Source: Paracoccus solventivorans
GTDB taxonomy: Bacteria; Pseudomonadota; Alphaproteobacteria; Rhodobacterales; Rhodobacteraceae
DNA: 64,000 nucleotides
Assembly: GCF_900142875.1 (NCBI RefSeq)
Contig: NZ_FRCK01000008.1
Coordinates: forward strand, 1 to 64,000
Reading direction: 5' to 3'
The notes beneath the pieces are model-generated. The model had not been told where the DNA came from and made no database searches. It saw only the letters and a list, made by a program, of their open reading frames with translations. The position numbers were made by a program, and so were the translations under genes. Of the stretch, positions 1-10,500 are shown in pieces (position 1 is the stretch's first letter; every line of letters starts with the position of its first letter).

Positions 1-197
1 AACGCGACCGCAAGGTGCAGCGGCAGGTCGATCCGGTCCTCTACCGCCAGCGCAACCTCGTGGAGAGGTTCTTCTCCAAGCTCAAGCAGTTCCGAAAGAT
101 CGCCACCAGATATGAAAAGACAGCGCAAAACTACCTCGCCGCCGTCCTCATGGCATGCTCAAGGCTCTGGATGCGGAATTATGAGTCCGCAGCCTAG
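1..197 (+). pseudogene. IS5-family transposase, C-terminal fragment (cut by window edge)
   Basis: Reading frame open from the first bases (frame begins at base 3) to a TAG at 195-197, about 64 residues. The segment NLVERFFSKLKQFRKIATRY is typical of the C-terminal catalytic region of IS5-group DDE transposases, where the glutamate of VERFFSKLK is the last acidic catalytic residue. The 5' part lies outside the window, so I cannot say whether the element is intact; many IS of this group are split into two frames. No terminal inverted repeat could be defined between the stop codon and the end of opgC at 238. The element marks a possible mobile boundary beside the opg operon. Confidence 0.75.
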
Positions 198-237
198 GCG
201 CTGATCCGGAGGATGCGGGCCCTCGCGGCCTGGGGCG

Positions 238-1395
238 TTAGGAGGCGGACCCCCGCGACATCGAGTCCCGCCTCCCCGGGGGCCCGGGCCTTGCCCGGCG
301 CGCGCGGCGTTCGCGCAGCGTCAGCCACAGGTCCGCGCACAGCCACAGGATCGCGATCGTCCACAGATCGACTGCCAGCCGCGCGGGAATGGTCCGGGGC
401 AGTGCACCCGCCACCGCATCGCCCAGCACCGACAGCATCACGCAGGCGACAAAGGCCAGCAGCCCGCCGCGGCCGATCCGGGCCAGCGCCCGCCCGGGCG
501 GGCTTGCCGCCATCCAGGCGAAGATGCCCGCCAGCGGCACTGCCACCAGCCAGCTCGCCGCCATGATCGCCACAAAGCGGGCCCCGGCCAGCGACCATTT
601 GTCGACCCGCCCGACCATCTCCCACATCGTGTCGGCCAGCTGCTTGCCCTCGGGGCCCAGCCGCCACAGCGCCACCATGGCCAGCGACCACAGGGTGATT
701 ACCGCGGACACCGCGGTCAGCCAGCCGGAATGGCGGCGCAGCACCGGCATGAAGCGGTGGCGGAACGCCCCCATCGCCACGCCGCTGTAGAACAGCAGCT
801 GCCAGCCGAAGGGGTTGAACAGCAGCCCGCCCTGCACCCGGTGGTTGGGCAGCATGGCGTTCAGCGGCACTGCCACCCACCACAGCGCCAGCGATCCGGC
901 GGCAAACGCCCAGGGCCAGCGCAGCAGCAGCGGCACCAGCACCGGCGCCGAGGCCAGCAGCACCACGTAAAGCGCCAGCACATCCAGCAGGTTGGGCTGC
1001 AGCCACATCACCGCCAGCACCGCGGCATAGTTCAGCGGCGCCTCGATCACCCATTCGGCATAGCGGTTCCAGATCGCCTTGTGCGGCAGCCCGGCCTCGA
1101 GCAGCCCGCGCGACACCAGCGCCAGCAGGATGCCGCCCAGCACCAGCGCCAGCCACACCTGCCCGGCGCGGCGGACAAACCGCCACTGCGCGGTGCGCAG
1201 GCCGGATTCGGCCTCGACCTTGATCCAGACCAGCCCGACCAGGAACCCCGACAGCAGCACGAACAGCTCGGCCGCGTCGTAAAGCGCGAAATTGGTCAGC
1301 GTCACCTGCCGCAGATAGCCCAGCGGCATGTGGTCCAGCATGATGCAGACCAGCGCGTAGCCGCGCAGCATATCCAGCGCCAGAACCCGCTTCAT
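238..1395 (-). CDS. opgC: OpgC-domain membrane acyltransferase (periplasmic glucan modification)
   Basis: A 385-residue polytopic inner-membrane protein. The N-terminus (MKRVLALDMLRGYALVCIML) and the following segment ending in ELFVLLSGFLVGL are the hallmark of OpgC-domain proteins, which belong to the wider acyltransferase-3-like group. About ten hydrophobic segments follow; the tail is Arg/Gly/Pro-rich. In the family OpgC adds succinyl or similar groups to osmoregulated periplasmic glucans; that specificity is inferred. Its ATG overlaps the opgH stop codon by an ATGA, so it is the last gene of an opgG-opgH-opgC operon. It ends about 40 bp from the transposase fragment. Confidence 0.88.
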   Translation of the reverse strand: MKRVLALDMLRGYALVCIMLDHMPLGYLRQVTLTNFALYDAAELFVLLSGFLVGLVWIKVEAESGLRTAQWRFVRRAGQVWLALVLGGILLALVSRGLLEAGLPHKAIWNRYAEWVIEAPLNYAAVLAVMWLQPNLLDVLALYVVLLASAPVLVPLLLRWPWAFAAGSLALWWVAVPLNAMLPNHRVQGGLLFNPFGWQLLFYSGVAMGAFRHRFMPVLRRHSGWLTAVSAVITLWSLAMVALWRLGPEGKQLADTMWEMVGRVDKWSLAGARFVAIMAASWLVAVPLAGIFAWMAASPPGRALARIGRGGLLAFVACVMLSVLGDAVAGALPRTIPARLAVDLWTIAILWLCADLWLTLRERRARRARPGPPGRRDSMSRGSAS

Positions 1396-3632
1396 GCCGG
1401 CAGGGCCGCCCAGCGTTGCAGCAGTTCCGGGTCCGACAGCAGCGCCGCGCGTTCGCTGCGGTCAAGAAAGCCAAGCGCCTGCGCCTGCGAATCCGCCGCG
1501 GCGATCTTGGCGGCGGCCGAGATCGCGGGCAGCCGCTCGGCCGGCGGCAGTTCGGGGACCGGCGGCAGCATTGCGACATGGCGCGCCATCGCCTGCGGGT
1601 CGCGGCCCAGCAGCGCGGTCGAGCCCTCGGCCTGGCGCAGCCGCCGCGCATGGGCGACGGCGGCGGCCATCACCTCGGGCGGGTTGCGTTCCTCGGGCGT
1701 GACCAGCAGCCCGGCCATCCGCGCCCAGCGGCCGAACACCGGCGAGGCCGTCCAGCGCGAGATCGCGGGCGACAGGATCAGCCCGGCCAGGATCGGCGAC
1801 AGCCAGATCCCCAACCCCGGCGACAGCATCGCCACCACCACCAGCGTGGCCAGCCCCGACAGGACGTGGATGGCATGGCGGCGCAGCACCAGCCCCCAGG
1901 GTGGCATCACCCCCTTGCGCACCTGGCTTTCCCAACCCGAGTTGCGCCCCTGCAGGATCTCGGCGATCTGGCGGGTCTGGATCAGCATCTGCACCGGGGC
2001 GATCAACGCCGACATCACGGTTTCAAACAGCGCGCTGGCCAGCACGCGTGAGCGGCCGCCGGCGTTCGAGGCGAGCGGCCTGCTCCAGGCCCGGATCACC
2101 GCGACCAGCTTGGGCAGCAGCAGCAGCGTCATCGAGGCGGCAAAGATCCAGATCATCCGCCGGGAATCGAAGGTCGGCCAGTCGGGGAACAGCTGGTAGC
2201 TGTGTGGGAAATACTCCGGCCGCGACAGGATCACGTTGGCGGTCAGCGCCAGCCCGACCAGGATCATGGCCAGCCAGATCGGGCTCATCAGGAACCCGAG
2301 GATGCCGACGATGAAATGCACCCGGCTGACGGCGGTAAAGCCGCGCGCGCCCAGCAGCCGCAGGTGCTGCAGGTTGCCCTGCGCCCAGCGGCGCTCGCGC
2401 AGCGCCATGTCCAGCAGGGTGGGGGGGCTGCCCTCGTAGCTGGCGCGCAGGTCCCAGTCCAGCCGCACCTTCCACCCGGCGCGGCGCAGCAGCGCGGCCT
2501 CGACGAAATCATGCGACAGGACCGAGCCGCCGAACGGGGGCGCGCCGGGCAGATCGGGCAGGCCGCAGCAGGCGGCGAACGCATCCACGCGGATCATCGC
2601 GTTATGGCCCCAGAAATTGCCGTTGTCGCCCGACCAGGCGGCGACGCCGCGGGCGATGGGCGGGCCATAGACGCGGCCGGCGAACTGGATCACCCGCGAA
2701 AACAGCGTCTGCCCGCCGACCAGCATCGGGATGGTCTGGATCAGCGCCAGCGCCGGATCGGCCGACATCCGCGCGCTCATTTCCGCGACCATGCGGCCGC
2801 TGACCACGCTGTCGGCGTCCAGCACCACCATCTGGTCGTAGCGCCCGCCCCAGCGGCGGATGAAATCAGCGATATTGCCGGGCTTGCGGCCGGTGTTGAG
2901 CGGGCGGCGGCGATACCAGACCGGCAGCGGGCAGGTCTCGCGCAGCGTCGCCACCGCCAGCGTCTCGGCGGCGAACACCTCGGGGTCGTGGCTGTCGGAC
3001 AGCACGAAGATCTCGGCGCGGCCAGCCATGCCTTCGGCCGCCAACTCGTCGGCCAGGGCCCCAAGCAGCGCGAGGCTGTCGGCCGGGTCCTCGTGATAGA
3101 CCGGCATCACGATGGCGATGCGAGCGGCGCCGGGGTCCGCGGGCGTGACCGGCGGCCGCGCCACCAGCCCGGACAGAAGCGAGCAGAAGCTGAAGCCGAT
3201 CCAGCCGAAGGTCAGGGTGAACAGGACCAGCAGCAGCCATTGCAGCGGCTGGATCTCGCTGCCGAAGACCACCAGCATCTGCCAGCAGCCGATGGCCGAG
3301 ATCAGCGCGGTGCCGCCAAAGACGATGGTGCGGGCGGCCAGCACCTCGGGGCGCGGGGGGGCGCGGCCGATGGTGCCGGCGGGGCCGGCCTCGGGCGGGG
3401 GCAGGGCGCGGAAATCCTGCACTGGCATCGGCAGCGGCGATTCCGGCGGCACCGGCGGCAGCATCGTCGGCAGCGGCGCCCCCGGCAGGGGCGCCGGGTT
3501 GAGCGGCATGGCGGACATCATCGCCCCCGCGCGGCTTGCGGCGCCATCCGGGCCGGACTCGTCCTGCCCCGGCGCCGCCGGGCTGGCCCGGCCGGCCGGC
3601 GCGGCCGGTCTGTCGGGCGGCAGGCGCGCCAC
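1392..3632 (-). CDS. opgH: Glucan biosynthesis glucosyltransferase H
   Basis: A 746-residue inner-membrane GT2-type glucosyltransferase that polymerises UDP-glucose into the backbone of osmoregulated periplasmic glucans. Visible motifs: IFVLSDSHDPE (about 209-219), VVLDADS with the catalytic D272/D274, an RRWAQGNLQH acceptor motif near 430, and several membrane helices on both sides of the cytosolic catalytic domain. It is shorter than E. coli OpgH (847) and begins with about 70 Pro/Ala-rich residues. The start used is a GTG at 3632, four bases after the opgG stop; ATG codons at 3521, 3518 and 3509 would remove most of the low-complexity head and are credible alternatives. The stop overlaps the opgC start. 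Confidence 0.92.
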   Translation of the reverse strand: MARLPPDRPAAPAGRASPAAPGQDESGPDGAASRAGAMMSAMPLNPAPLPGAPLPTMLPPVPPESPLPMPVQDFRALPPPEAGPAGTIGRAPPRPEVLAARTIVFGGTALISAIGCWQMLVVFGSEIQPLQWLLLVLFTLTFGWIGFSFCSLLSGLVARPPVTPADPGAARIAIVMPVYHEDPADSLALLGALADELAAEGMAGRAEIFVLSDSHDPEVFAAETLAVATLRETCPLPVWYRRRPLNTGRKPGNIADFIRRWGGRYDQMVVLDADSVVSGRMVAEMSARMSADPALALIQTIPMLVGGQTLFSRVIQFAGRVYGPPIARGVAAWSGDNGNFWGHNAMIRVDAFAACCGLPDLPGAPPFGGSVLSHDFVEAALLRRAGWKVRLDWDLRASYEGSPPTLLDMALRERRWAQGNLQHLRLLGARGFTAVSRVHFIVGILGFLMSPIWLAMILVGLALTANVILSRPEYFPHSYQLFPDWPTFDSRRMIWIFAASMTLLLLPKLVAVIRAWSRPLASNAGGRSRVLASALFETVMSALIAPVQMLIQTRQIAEILQGRNSGWESQVRKGVMPPWGLVLRRHAIHVLSGLATLVVVAMLSPGLGIWLSPILAGLILSPAISRWTASPVFGRWARMAGLLVTPEERNPPEVMAAAVAHARRLRQAEGSTALLGRDPQAMARHVAMLPPVPELPPAERLPAISAAAKIAAADSQAQALGFLDRSERAALLSDPELLQRWAALPA

Positions 3633-3636
3633 CGCG

Positions 3637-5190
3637 TCATTCCCTCGTCCAGCGGAACAGCCAGCTTTCGCTGACCGCGTAGTCGTCGACCTCGAGCCGG
3701 GCGCTCAGCTCGGCCAGGTTGGCACGCTCGGGGCGGAACTCGAAGGCCAGCCGCATCAGCCCCTGTTCGGGCAGGCGGATCACATAGGGATGCTCCACCG
3801 TGCCAGCCGAGGCGCTGACCACCGCCACCGGATCGGGCTGCCCCTCGAACGCCGCCAGTTCGAAGTCGATGATGAAGCTGCGCGCCCCTTCGGCGTTGAT
3901 CGCCCGGCCCGAGCGGGTCTGCACCACCCGCGCCACCGGCGGACCTTCGCCCGGGGCGGCGCCGAAATGCTGCACATAGGCGAAATCATGGCGCACCCCG
4001 GCGGCCAGCGGCTGCGCGGGGCGCCAGAAGGACACGATGTTGTCGTGGAACTCGGAATGCAGCGGGATCTCGACCAGCACCACCGAGCCTTCGCCCCAGC
4101 CGCCCAGTGGCTCGATCCAGGCCGAGGGGCGCAGCTCGTACCGCGCCTCGGCGTCCTGGTAGAGCGCAAAGTCGCGGCCGCGCTGCATCAGCCCGAACCC
4201 ATGCGGATCGCGGTCGGCAAAGGCCGACATCTGCAGCGTCGCCGGGTTGGCCAGCACCCGCCACAGCTGCTGCCCGGTGCCGGTCAGCATCTGCAGCCCG
4301 TCGCTGTCGTGGACCGCCGGGCGATAGTCGTCGAAATTGCCGCGGTCGCCCGGCCCGAACCAGAACATCGAGGTCAGCGGCGCGATCCCCACCTCGGTCA
4401 GGTCCCGGCGCGGAATCAGCGCGGCGCGGGTGGCGACCAGCGTGTCGGTGCCGCCCTGGATCACGAACTCGAACGCGCCGGCGACCGAGCGGCTGTTGAG
4501 CAGCGCGTGCACGGTGACGGTGCCCGCATCGGTGTCGGGGGTGTGGATCCAGAACTCGTCAAAGGCGGGAAACTCCTCGCCCTCGGGGCTGGCGGTGCCA
4601 AGGGCCAGCCCGCGCCCCGACAGCCCGTAGCGGTTGCCCCGCCCCAGCACGCGGAAATAGCTGGCGCCCTGAAACACCGCGAGTTCGTCCAGATAGCCCG
4701 GCCGGTTCAGCGCCGAACGCAGCCGGAACCCCGACCAGCCCATGTCGCCGGCCGGCATCTGCGCGGCGTCGGGCGGAAAGCTGTTGGCGTCGAAGTCGAA
4801 GACCGAGGGGTCGAAGGGCAGCGGCCGCGCCACGCCCTTGTCCACAAGGTTGATGCGCACCGGACGGGTGAACAGCATCCCCGGCGGCAGCAGGTCCAGG
4901 CCAAAGCCGGGGATCCCGGCCCAGGGGTCGGCGTCGCGGCGAAAGCGGATGCCGCGATAGGCGTCATAGCCCAGATCGGCAAAGGGCGCGGCCAGGGTCG
5001 AGGGCGGCTCGACATAAGGCGCGCGCGCCAGGTCGCCGGCGATCCGCGCCACCTCTTCGAAGCCGAAGGGGTCGGGGGCCGGGGCGGGTGCGGCGTCCAG
5101 CGCCGCATCCTGCGCCGCCGCCAGTTGCGGCGACAGGGCGGCGCCCGCAAACGCCGCTGTCATGCTGCCCAGGAAATAACGCCGCTTCAC
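3637..5190 (-). CDS. opgG: Periplasmic glucan biosynthesis protein, OpgG/OpgD family
   Basis: About 517 residues, matching the family length (E. coli OpgG 511). Exported periplasmic protein needed for branching or release of osmoregulated glucans. I use a GTG start at 5190: it has an AGGA ribosome-binding site six bases upstream and gives a compact signal peptide (KRRYFLGSMTAAFAGAALSP, cleavage near ALAAAQ-like residues 24-27). The KRRYFLG core resembles a Tat motif, as in OpgD. The frame is open up to an ATG at 5301, but the extra 37 residues are Arg/His-rich and unlike an export signal. First gene of opgGHC, divergent from the TonB receptor with 260 bp between them. OpgG versus OpgD cannot be decided by eye. 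Confidence 0.9.
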   Translation of the reverse strand: MKRRYFLGSMTAAFAGAALSPQLAAAQDAALDAAPAPAPDPFGFEEVARIAGDLARAPYVEPPSTLAAPFADLGYDAYRGIRFRRDADPWAGIPGFGLDLLPPGMLFTRPVRINLVDKGVARPLPFDPSVFDFDANSFPPDAAQMPAGDMGWSGFRLRSALNRPGYLDELAVFQGASYFRVLGRGNRYGLSGRGLALGTASPEGEEFPAFDEFWIHTPDTDAGTVTVHALLNSRSVAGAFEFVIQGGTDTLVATRAALIPRRDLTEVGIAPLTSMFWFGPGDRGNFDDYRPAVHDSDGLQMLTGTGQQLWRVLANPATLQMSAFADRDPHGFGLMQRGRDFALYQDAEARYELRPSAWIEPLGGWGEGSVVLVEIPLHSEFHDNIVSFWRPAQPLAAGVRHDFAYVQHFGAAPGEGPPVARVVQTRSGRAINAEGARSFIIDFELAAFEGQPDPVAVVSASAGTVEHPYVIRLPEQGLMRLAFEFRPERANLAELSARLEVDDYAVSESWLFRWTRE

Positions 5191-5450
5191 CCGAATCCTG
5201 CCTGCAATTTCACAACCGCCCGCGACCATTAGTGAATGCCCCCCATGGCCGCAAGATTGCCGCTGGGTCCGGCGCCGGACGGCAACGAAACGCCGCCGCA
5301 CGCAGCCCTAACCGGCGGAAATCAGCCGGGTTCCGCGCTTGCAGGAATTTCTTGCGTCGCGTCCGTTGCATCTGTATCTGACACAATCAATCAGGAATAC
5401 GCAGCTACGGGTTTCCAGCCACGCCTTCCATCACAACGACGAGGGAAGTC

Positions 5451-7475
5451 ATGCTGATTCACCGACTGTTGCCGCTGGCGGGGGTCTCGACCCTGGCGCT
5501 GGTCCAAAGCGCGGCGCTCGCGCAAGAGCCCCCCACCGGCGCGCCGATCGTCCTGGCCCCGATCACGCTGGTCGCCGACGGCGAGGAAAACATCGAGGCC
5601 ACCGGCGGCGTGGTCGTCACCCGCGAGGACATCGAGGCGCTGCAACCCGCCGATCCGTCCGAGCTGTTCGCCCGCGAATCGGCGGTCACCGTTTCGGGCG
5701 GCGCCGGCCCGTCCAAGCGCATCCACGTGTTCGGGATGGAACAGTCGAACCTCGCCGTGACCGTGGACGGGGTGCCGCAGGGCGTCACCAGCTGGCACCA
5801 TACCGGCTCGAACGTGATTGACCCGGCGTTCCTGAGGTCGGTCGAGGTCGAGGCAGGGGCCGCCGCTGCCGATGCCGGTTTCGCCGCGGCGGCCGGGGCG
5901 TTGCGCTATGAAACCGTCGGCGCGCGCGACATGCTGACCGATGGCCGCACCCAGGGCGGCCGGGCGGGCCTCTCCTATGGCTCGAACGGGCGCGGCGTTG
6001 CGGGCTCACTTGCCGGTTACGGGATCCATGCCGGCTTCGACTGGTTCGTGATGCTCCACGCCGCCAACGGCAAGAACTACGAGAACGGCGACGGCTACGA
6101 GGTTCTGGGCAGCGAGCCGGCGACCCAGGGCGCCGTGGCCAAGCTGGGCTACGAGGTCGACAGCCATCGCGTCGAGCTGGCCTATGAATACAGCAAGGAC
6201 GACGCCGATCGCGTCATCAAGATGAACATGGACCTGTATCCGACCAGCCCCGAGCGGCCGGTCGATCGCAATGTCTATCCGCTGAAAGTGACGCGCAGCA
6301 CCGTGTCGCTGAGATACAGCTCGACCGCGCCCACCGATATCTGGGATCCCGAAGCGATGCTGTATTTCGCCCGCAACGAATACTGGCGTAACGACTATGC
6401 CACGGGCTTCAACGGCGACATGATCCTGGATTCGCATTCCGTCGGCGGGGTGCTGAAGAACACCTACACCATGGGCCAGGGCAAGATCACCGCCGGACTG
6501 GACTGGGCCTATGACGATTATGACATCGACAATTACGGTGCCACCAACCGCCGGCTGTGGTCGATCGAGACCATGCAGATCGGCGCCTTCGTCCAGGGTC
6601 GTTTCGAGTTCGACAACGGCATCGACCTGTCCACCGGCCTGCGGCTGGACCACCACCGTTTCACTGACTGGAACGGCGCGCGCCACACCGACAGCGGCGC
6701 TAGCGTGAACGGCACCGTGGCCTATGAGTTCGCTGAAGGATATGAGGTCTTCGGCGGCGCGTCGCGGACCTGGCTGGGCTACAGCATCGGCGAATACGGG
6801 CTGCTGCACGCGCGCGAGGCCGATTTCGGCGTGGATCCCGATTTCGAGCCGGCCACGGCTACCAACGCCAAGGTCGGGCTGAACGTCAACCAAGGCGACT
6901 GGACCGGGAACCTGACCTTCTTCGACACCAGGCTGCGGGGGCTGGGCATCTATGACACAGCCCGCCCGACCAGCCCGACGCCGGGCGACTACCGGCTGGA
7001 AAATGCCGAGGAATACCGCAGCAAAGGCTTTACCCTGCAAGGGAACTACAGCTGGGGGACCGGGCGTGTCGGCGCCAGCTTCACCAAGGCGGACGTGAGC
7101 TATGACGGCAACGGCATCCTGCCGCAGGGCGGGACCGTGGTGCCGGTGGGTAAGCTGGCGACGCTGTTCGTCGACCAGGAGATCCCGCAGTACAATCTCA
7201 AGGTCGGGGCCACGCTCGAGTGGGCGGGAAAGCTGTCCACTGCCGAGATGCGGGCAGCCGGGTTCGAGGAGCACGACTCCTATACTGTGGTCAATGTGTA
7301 TGGCGAATGGCGACCGCAGAACTACCAGAACATCGCGGTTCACCTGAATGTCGATAACCTGCTGGACGAGACCTATTACGAGCGGTCCAGCTACGTCCAG
7401 TTCGACCCGCGCGGCGTGCAGCCTATCTACGCCCCCGGGCGGACCGTGACCCTGGGCGTGAAGATGGATTTCTGA
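5451..7475 (+). CDS. TonB-dependent outer-membrane receptor
   Basis: A 674-residue protein with a Sec signal peptide ending near ALAQ (residue 25). It has a short TonB-box-like stretch (IVLAPITLVADGEE), a plug domain with SKRIHVFGMEQSNLAVTVDG (residues about 85-104), a long beta-rich barrel and an aromatic C-terminus (VTLGVKMDF) typical of outer-membrane barrels. The ending YAPGRTVTLGV is common in heme/siderophore receptors, but I cannot name the ligand. A GAGGGAAG ribosome-binding site precedes the ATG. It stands alone, with no TonB/ExbBD or ABC importer beside it, and ends in a strong terminator. No clear Fur or Irr box was found in the 260-bp upstream gap. Confidence 0.88.
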   Translation: MLIHRLLPLAGVSTLALVQSAALAQEPPTGAPIVLAPITLVADGEENIEATGGVVVTREDIEALQPADPSELFARESAVTVSGGAGPSKRIHVFGMEQSNLAVTVDGVPQGVTSWHHTGSNVIDPAFLRSVEVEAGAAAADAGFAAAAGALRYETVGARDMLTDGRTQGGRAGLSYGSNGRGVAGSLAGYGIHAGFDWFVMLHAANGKNYENGDGYEVLGSEPATQGAVAKLGYEVDSHRVELAYEYSKDDADRVIKMNMDLYPTSPERPVDRNVYPLKVTRSTVSLRYSSTAPTDIWDPEAMLYFARNEYWRNDYATGFNGDMILDSHSVGGVLKNTYTMGQGKITAGLDWAYDDYDIDNYGATNRRLWSIETMQIGAFVQGRFEFDNGIDLSTGLRLDHHRFTDWNGARHTDSGASVNGTVAYEFAEGYEVFGGASRTWLGYSIGEYGLLHAREADFGVDPDFEPATATNAKVGLNVNQGDWTGNLTFFDTRLRGLGIYDTARPTSPTPGDYRLENAEEYRSKGFTLQGNYSWGTGRVGASFTKADVSYDGNGILPQGGTVVPVGKLATLFVDQEIPQYNLKVGATLEWAGKLSTAEMRAAGFEEHDSYTVVNVYGEWRPQNYQNIAVHLNVDNLLDETYYERSSYVQFDPRGVQPIYAPGRTVTLGVKMDF

Positions 7476-7519
7476 ACCGCCCGGCGGGGGCGGCTGCTTC
7501 CCTCTCGGCCTCCCTCACC

Positions 7520-7552
7520 CCCCGTCCCGGCTGCCGCCGGGGCGGGGTTTTT
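7520..7552 (+). terminator. Rho-independent terminator of the TonB receptor gene
   Basis: An 11-bp GC-rich stem (arms 7520-7530 and 7537-7547, one G-T pair) with a six-base loop is followed at once by five T residues. It starts 45 bp after the receptor stop codon and abuts the last codons of the convergent tamB gene. Confidence 0.85.
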
Positions 7553-10500
7553 CAATAGTCGCGTTCGTAGAAGATGCCGATGGTGCTTTCGCCCTCGCTG
7601 CTGACCGAGCCGCGGGCGGTCACCGCGTCGTTCACGTCAAGGTTCAGGTTGATGCGCGACTTGCCCTCGGCGTCGACCTCGACGTCGGTGTAGAGGTTGC
7701 GCGACAGGTAGCGCCCGGCCCGGACCGAGATCTGCCCGTCCTCGTCGGTGGTCAGGTCGAGGTCGTCCAGACCGGCGGCGTTGCGCAGGTTGCCGACCAG
7801 CCCCTCGCCGCCGCGGCCGGCCAGCACCGCCACCGCATTGGCCAGCTGCGCCGCCTGCAGGGCCGAGATGCTGTCCAGGCCGCGCCCGAACAGCAGCTGC
7901 GACAGCACCTCTTCCTCGGGCATCCCGGGAACGGATTCAAAGCGGATTTCCGGGTCGCGCAGGTCGCCGTCGATGATGATGCGGGTGGTGATCGCGTCGC
8001 GTGTGGTTTCGGCCACCAGCCGCAGCACCGGCACCATCGAGCCCTGCAGCTCGATCAGCCCCTCGGTCAGGGTGAAGCGGCGGCCCAGCAGGTCGACGCG
8101 GCCGCGGATCAGTTCCAGCTGGCCGATGGGGACCATGTTGCGGGCGGTGCCGGTCAGGCGGATCTGGCCGCCCAGCTCGGCATCGACGCCGCGGCCGCGG
8201 ACGAAGACCTGGTTCGGCGCGTTGATGGTCAGGTCCAGCCGCGCCGGGTTGGCGGGCGGGGTGGCGGCGGGGGCCACCATCCCGGCGATGCGGGCGTCGG
8301 CGCTGGCAAAGGGCAACAGCCCGGCCTTGGCCCGCGTCGCCCGCACCTCGGCGCCGTCGTTCAGATGCACCATGTCGGGGATCGGGTGCCCGCCCAGGCT
8401 GCTGGTCGGGATGCGGAACTCGGTCGGGCCCAGGTTGACCTCGCCCGTGACCAGCGGCCCGTCGGCGGGATTGCCGGTGATCGAGACCGCGCCGTCCACG
8501 ATGGTTTCGTAAAGATTGGGGTCGCGCAGCACCACCCGCTGCAGCACCGCGCGCAGGTCCAGCGAAATCGCCCCCCCGCGCAGGTCCACCGGGCCGGTCA
8601 CCCGCAGCGTGCCCCCCGCCGCCACCGCCGCGGTCGCGTCGATGGACACCACGCCCCCGGCGATATCGGCGGTGCCGGTCAGGTTTTCCACCCGCAGCCC
8701 CAGGTTGGGGTCGGCCAGCCGCGCCCCCGGCAGCCGCACCTGCCCCGACAGGTTTTCCAGCGCCGGGCGCCCGTTCAGCCGCAGGTCGAAATTCACCGGC
8801 CCCTCGACCGAGCGGGTGCGCAGCATCGGGTTGACCAGCGCCGCGTCGCTGACCCCGGCCACGCGGATATCGGCGGTGGACAGGTCCGCCGCCGCCGTGC
8901 CCGCGATGGTGGCGCGGGTGCCGCCCGGCGCGGTCGCCGCCAGGTCCAGCGCATAGCCGCCGGCCCCCTGCCGCACGCTGCCGGTCACCGTGGCCGCGCC
9001 CGGCAGCCCCGGCACCAGCAGCGCCAGATTGGCCAGCGAGGCGTCCAGGTTCAGCGCCTGGGCCGAACCCTCGGCGCGGATGCTCAGCTGGCCGTTGCGG
9101 GCATTCAGCCGCTCGATCGCGACCGGCCCGCGCGCGGGCAGCACCGCCGCCAGGTCAAAGATCGTGGTCCCGGCCAGCAGCAGGTCGGCCTGAGGATTGC
9201 CGACGCGCAGACCGTCGGCCTGCCCGTTGGCGGTGATCCGCCGCCCCCCTTGCGTGTCGGTCAGCCGCCCCGTGGCGGTGACCGAGCCGCCGATGCCGTT
9301 GCCCAGGAAGGCCAGGCTGTCGGCGCGCAGATCGGCCGTCACATCGGTGCCGCCGCCGCCCAGCGTCCCCTGCGCGGTGGCGTGCAGCCTGGGGTTGTCC
9401 AGCACCGCCTGCTCCAGCGTCAGCACGCCGGCACGCTCGGACCCGCGCAGGGTCAGCCGGGTCTCGCCCGCCAGGGCCGCGTCGGCCTGCGCCTGTCCCA
9501 GCGACAGGTCCCGGCCCAGCCCGTCCACCGCCAGTCGCCGCACCCCGGTGCCATCGTCGGCAAAGCTGCCGGTCGCGGCAAAGGACCCGCGCCAGCCCAT
9601 GCCAAAGGCCGACAGGTCGCGCAGGTCCAGCTTGCCGGAGATATTGGTCTGGCCGTTGCCGATGGTGCCCGCGACATCGGCCGAGGCGCTGGCGTTGTCC
9701 AGCACCGCGCGCTCGATGGTGATGACCTCGCCGCGTTGGCTGCCCCGCACCGACAGCCGCGTCTCGCCCGCCAGCGCGCCGTCCACGGCGTCCTGCCCCA
9801 GCGACAGATCCTGGCCGGTGCCGTCCAGCTGGAACAGCCGCTGCCCCGTGCCGTCGTCGCGCAGGCTGCCGTCCAGTTCCAGCGCCCCGCGCCAGCCGCG
9901 CCCGAAGGCGGCGAGCGAGCGGATCTCGGCATGGCCGGCAAGGTCGGCGACGTTGTCGCCCCAGACCCCGGCGACATTCGCCGCCATCTGCGCGTTGGTC
10001 AGCCGCAACTCGTCGATTGTGATCACATCGCCCCTTTGCAGGGCGGCAAGGCGGAAATCGGTGGTGCCGGTCAGCGCGCCGTCCAGATCCTGCTGGCCCA
10101 GCCGCAGATCCTCGCCGCTGCCCGTGACCTCGATGCGGCGCTCTCCCGCCTGCCCGGTGGCGCGGGCGGTAGCGTGCAGGGCGCCGGAAAACTCGGGGCG
10201 CAGCGCGGTCAGGCTGGGGATGTCCAGCGTGAACGCGGCGTCAAGCTCGGTGCCGAAACTGCCCTGGCCCTCGGCGGTGAGCTGCGGGTTGCCCAGCCGG
10301 AAACGCTCGACCACGAAGCCGTCCTCGCGTTCCTGCGCGGCAACGTCCAGGTCGGTGCGGCCCTGCAGGGCACGGTCCAGTTCGGCGATGCCCAGCACCA
10401 GATCCGCCGCCTCGCCGGTCAGCGTCACCCGGCGGGCGCCGGGGGCGCCGGTCACCGCGGCCTCGGCGGTCAGCGAGCCGGCCATGGCGGGGTCGGCGTC

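Noticed and set aside
198..237. Terminal inverted repeat of the IS element
   Set aside because: The other end lies outside the window, so no repeat pair or target duplication can be shown.
5302..5450. Fur or Irr box before the TonB receptor
   Set aside because: No convincing palindrome of either type; only weak -35/-10 matches were seen.
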